DNA of 64,000 nucleotides from positions 1,135,631 through 1,199,630 of the forward strand of contig NZ_JACHEU010000001.1 in assembly GCF_014201615.1 (NCBI RefSeq). The letters are read 5' to 3'. A model generated the notes under the pieces. The model did not search any database. It had not been told where the DNA came from and saw only the letters and a list, made by a program, of their open reading frames with translations. A program made the position numbers and the translations under genes. Position 1 is the stretch's first letter; every line of letters starts with the position of its first letter. This DNA comes from Aquamicrobium lusatiense (GTDB lineage Bacteria; Pseudomonadota; Alphaproteobacteria; Rhizobiales; Rhizobiaceae). Shown piece by piece: positions 63,769-64,000 of the stretch.

Positions 63769-64000
63769 ATGCCCCAAACCACCTCTGAACACAAGCCGGC
63801 CGGTCCCCGCATTCTCGTCTCCGGCTCTCTCTCTTCGCCTTATGCGAGCGATTATCTGGCCTGCACCCTGCGGGAGTTTTCGGATTCCGCCTTTGCCGGG
63901 CTGAAGGCCGGCGGCGCCTCGGTTTCCTTCGTAGAGGCGTCCGCGCCGCAGCTTACCCAGCGCGAGGCGCTCGAAGACGTCGACGGAGTGCTGATGCTTG
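63769..64000 (+). CDS. Class-I glutamine amidotransferase-like protein, gamma-glutamyl-GABA hydrolase type (3' truncated by window edge)
   Basis: 77 codons are visible and open to the right edge. After ~15 polar residues the chain reads RILVSGSLSSPYASDYL, later SFVEASAP, and ends EDVDGVLML, the segment that in peptidase C26 proteins precedes the GGxDVxP loop. The catalytic Cys lies outside the window. These enzymes hydrolyse gamma-glutamyl-GABA in putrescine degradation. Assignment rests on a short stretch. It is divergent from the GntR gene. Confidence 0.55.
   Translation, partial: MPQTTSEHKPAGPRILVSGSLSSPYASDYLACTLREFSDSAFAGLKAGGASVSFVEASAPQLTQREALEDVDGVLML

Overview
The window is GC-rich, densely coded DNA from an alphaproteobacterium, most likely of the Hyphomicrobiales (rhizobia/Brucella/Phyllobacteriaceae side). 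The evidence is the CIRCE-controlled groESL operon, a block of small conserved proteins of a kind I recall from rhizobial genomes, the rhizobial-style outer-membrane protein near the right end, and the RhtX-type siderophore permeases. Species cannot be fixed from the sequence alone.

Layout. 1-0.6 kb: tail of a sensor histidine kinase and a tRNA-Arg(ACG). 0.75-3.9 kb: arsenic resistance operon (arsR, a thioredoxin-type and a glutaredoxin-type arsenate reductase, acr3, arsH) behind an ArsR-type inverted repeat. 4.0-6.8 kb: groES-groEL with a perfect CIRCE element, followed by two small genes. 7.2-9.6 kb: six small conserved proteins and a transglutaminase-like protein whose usual catalytic His position is Ser. 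10.3-15.8 kb: siderophore-uptake locus 1 (AraC regulator, TonB receptor, MFS permease, esterase), ending in a relic of another TonB receptor. 15.9-28.4 kb: two divergent operons that together encode an ABC importer, a sulfatase without a signal peptide, a ROK kinase, a deacetylase, an AgaS-type deaminase/isomerase, a GatZ/KbaZ-family protein and a chimeric regulator. I read this as import and catabolism of a sulfated N-acetylhexosamine, probably sulfated GalNAc. 28.5-30.1 kb: a decayed IS3-family element and a relic of an ABC ATPase. 30.1-38.1 kb: siderophore locus 2 (a YbtP/YbtQ-like double ABC transporter fused into one chain, MFS permease, AraC regulator, TonB receptor). 38.6-43.1 kb: ECF sigma factor, FecR-like anti-sigma factor and a signal-transducing TonB receptor, with a shared promoter motif in front of the last two. 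43.5-61.8 kb: exopolysaccharide region (galE, Wzz-like protein, flippase, GINT1-like transferase, three GT4 glycosyltransferases, asnB-like amidotransferase, AlgD-like dehydrogenase, heparinase II/III-like protein, two acetyltransferase-like proteins). 62.0-64.0 kb: outer-membrane protein, a GntR regulator and the start of a divergent class-I amidotransferase-like gene.

How the parts work together. Three separate iron or siderophore receptor systems occur within 33 kb, none with biosynthetic genes, so the organism looks like a scavenger of foreign siderophores. The aminosugar locus reads as one continuous pathway: uptake, cytoplasmic desulfation, 6-phosphorylation, deacetylation, deamination/isomerisation to tagatose-6-P and, if the GatZ-family protein is a 4-epimerase, entry into glycolysis as fructose-6-P. 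The polysaccharide region supplies assembly genes for a uronic-acid-containing polymer but shows no recognisable polymerase. No CRISPR array, rRNA operon, prophage or intact mobile element was found.
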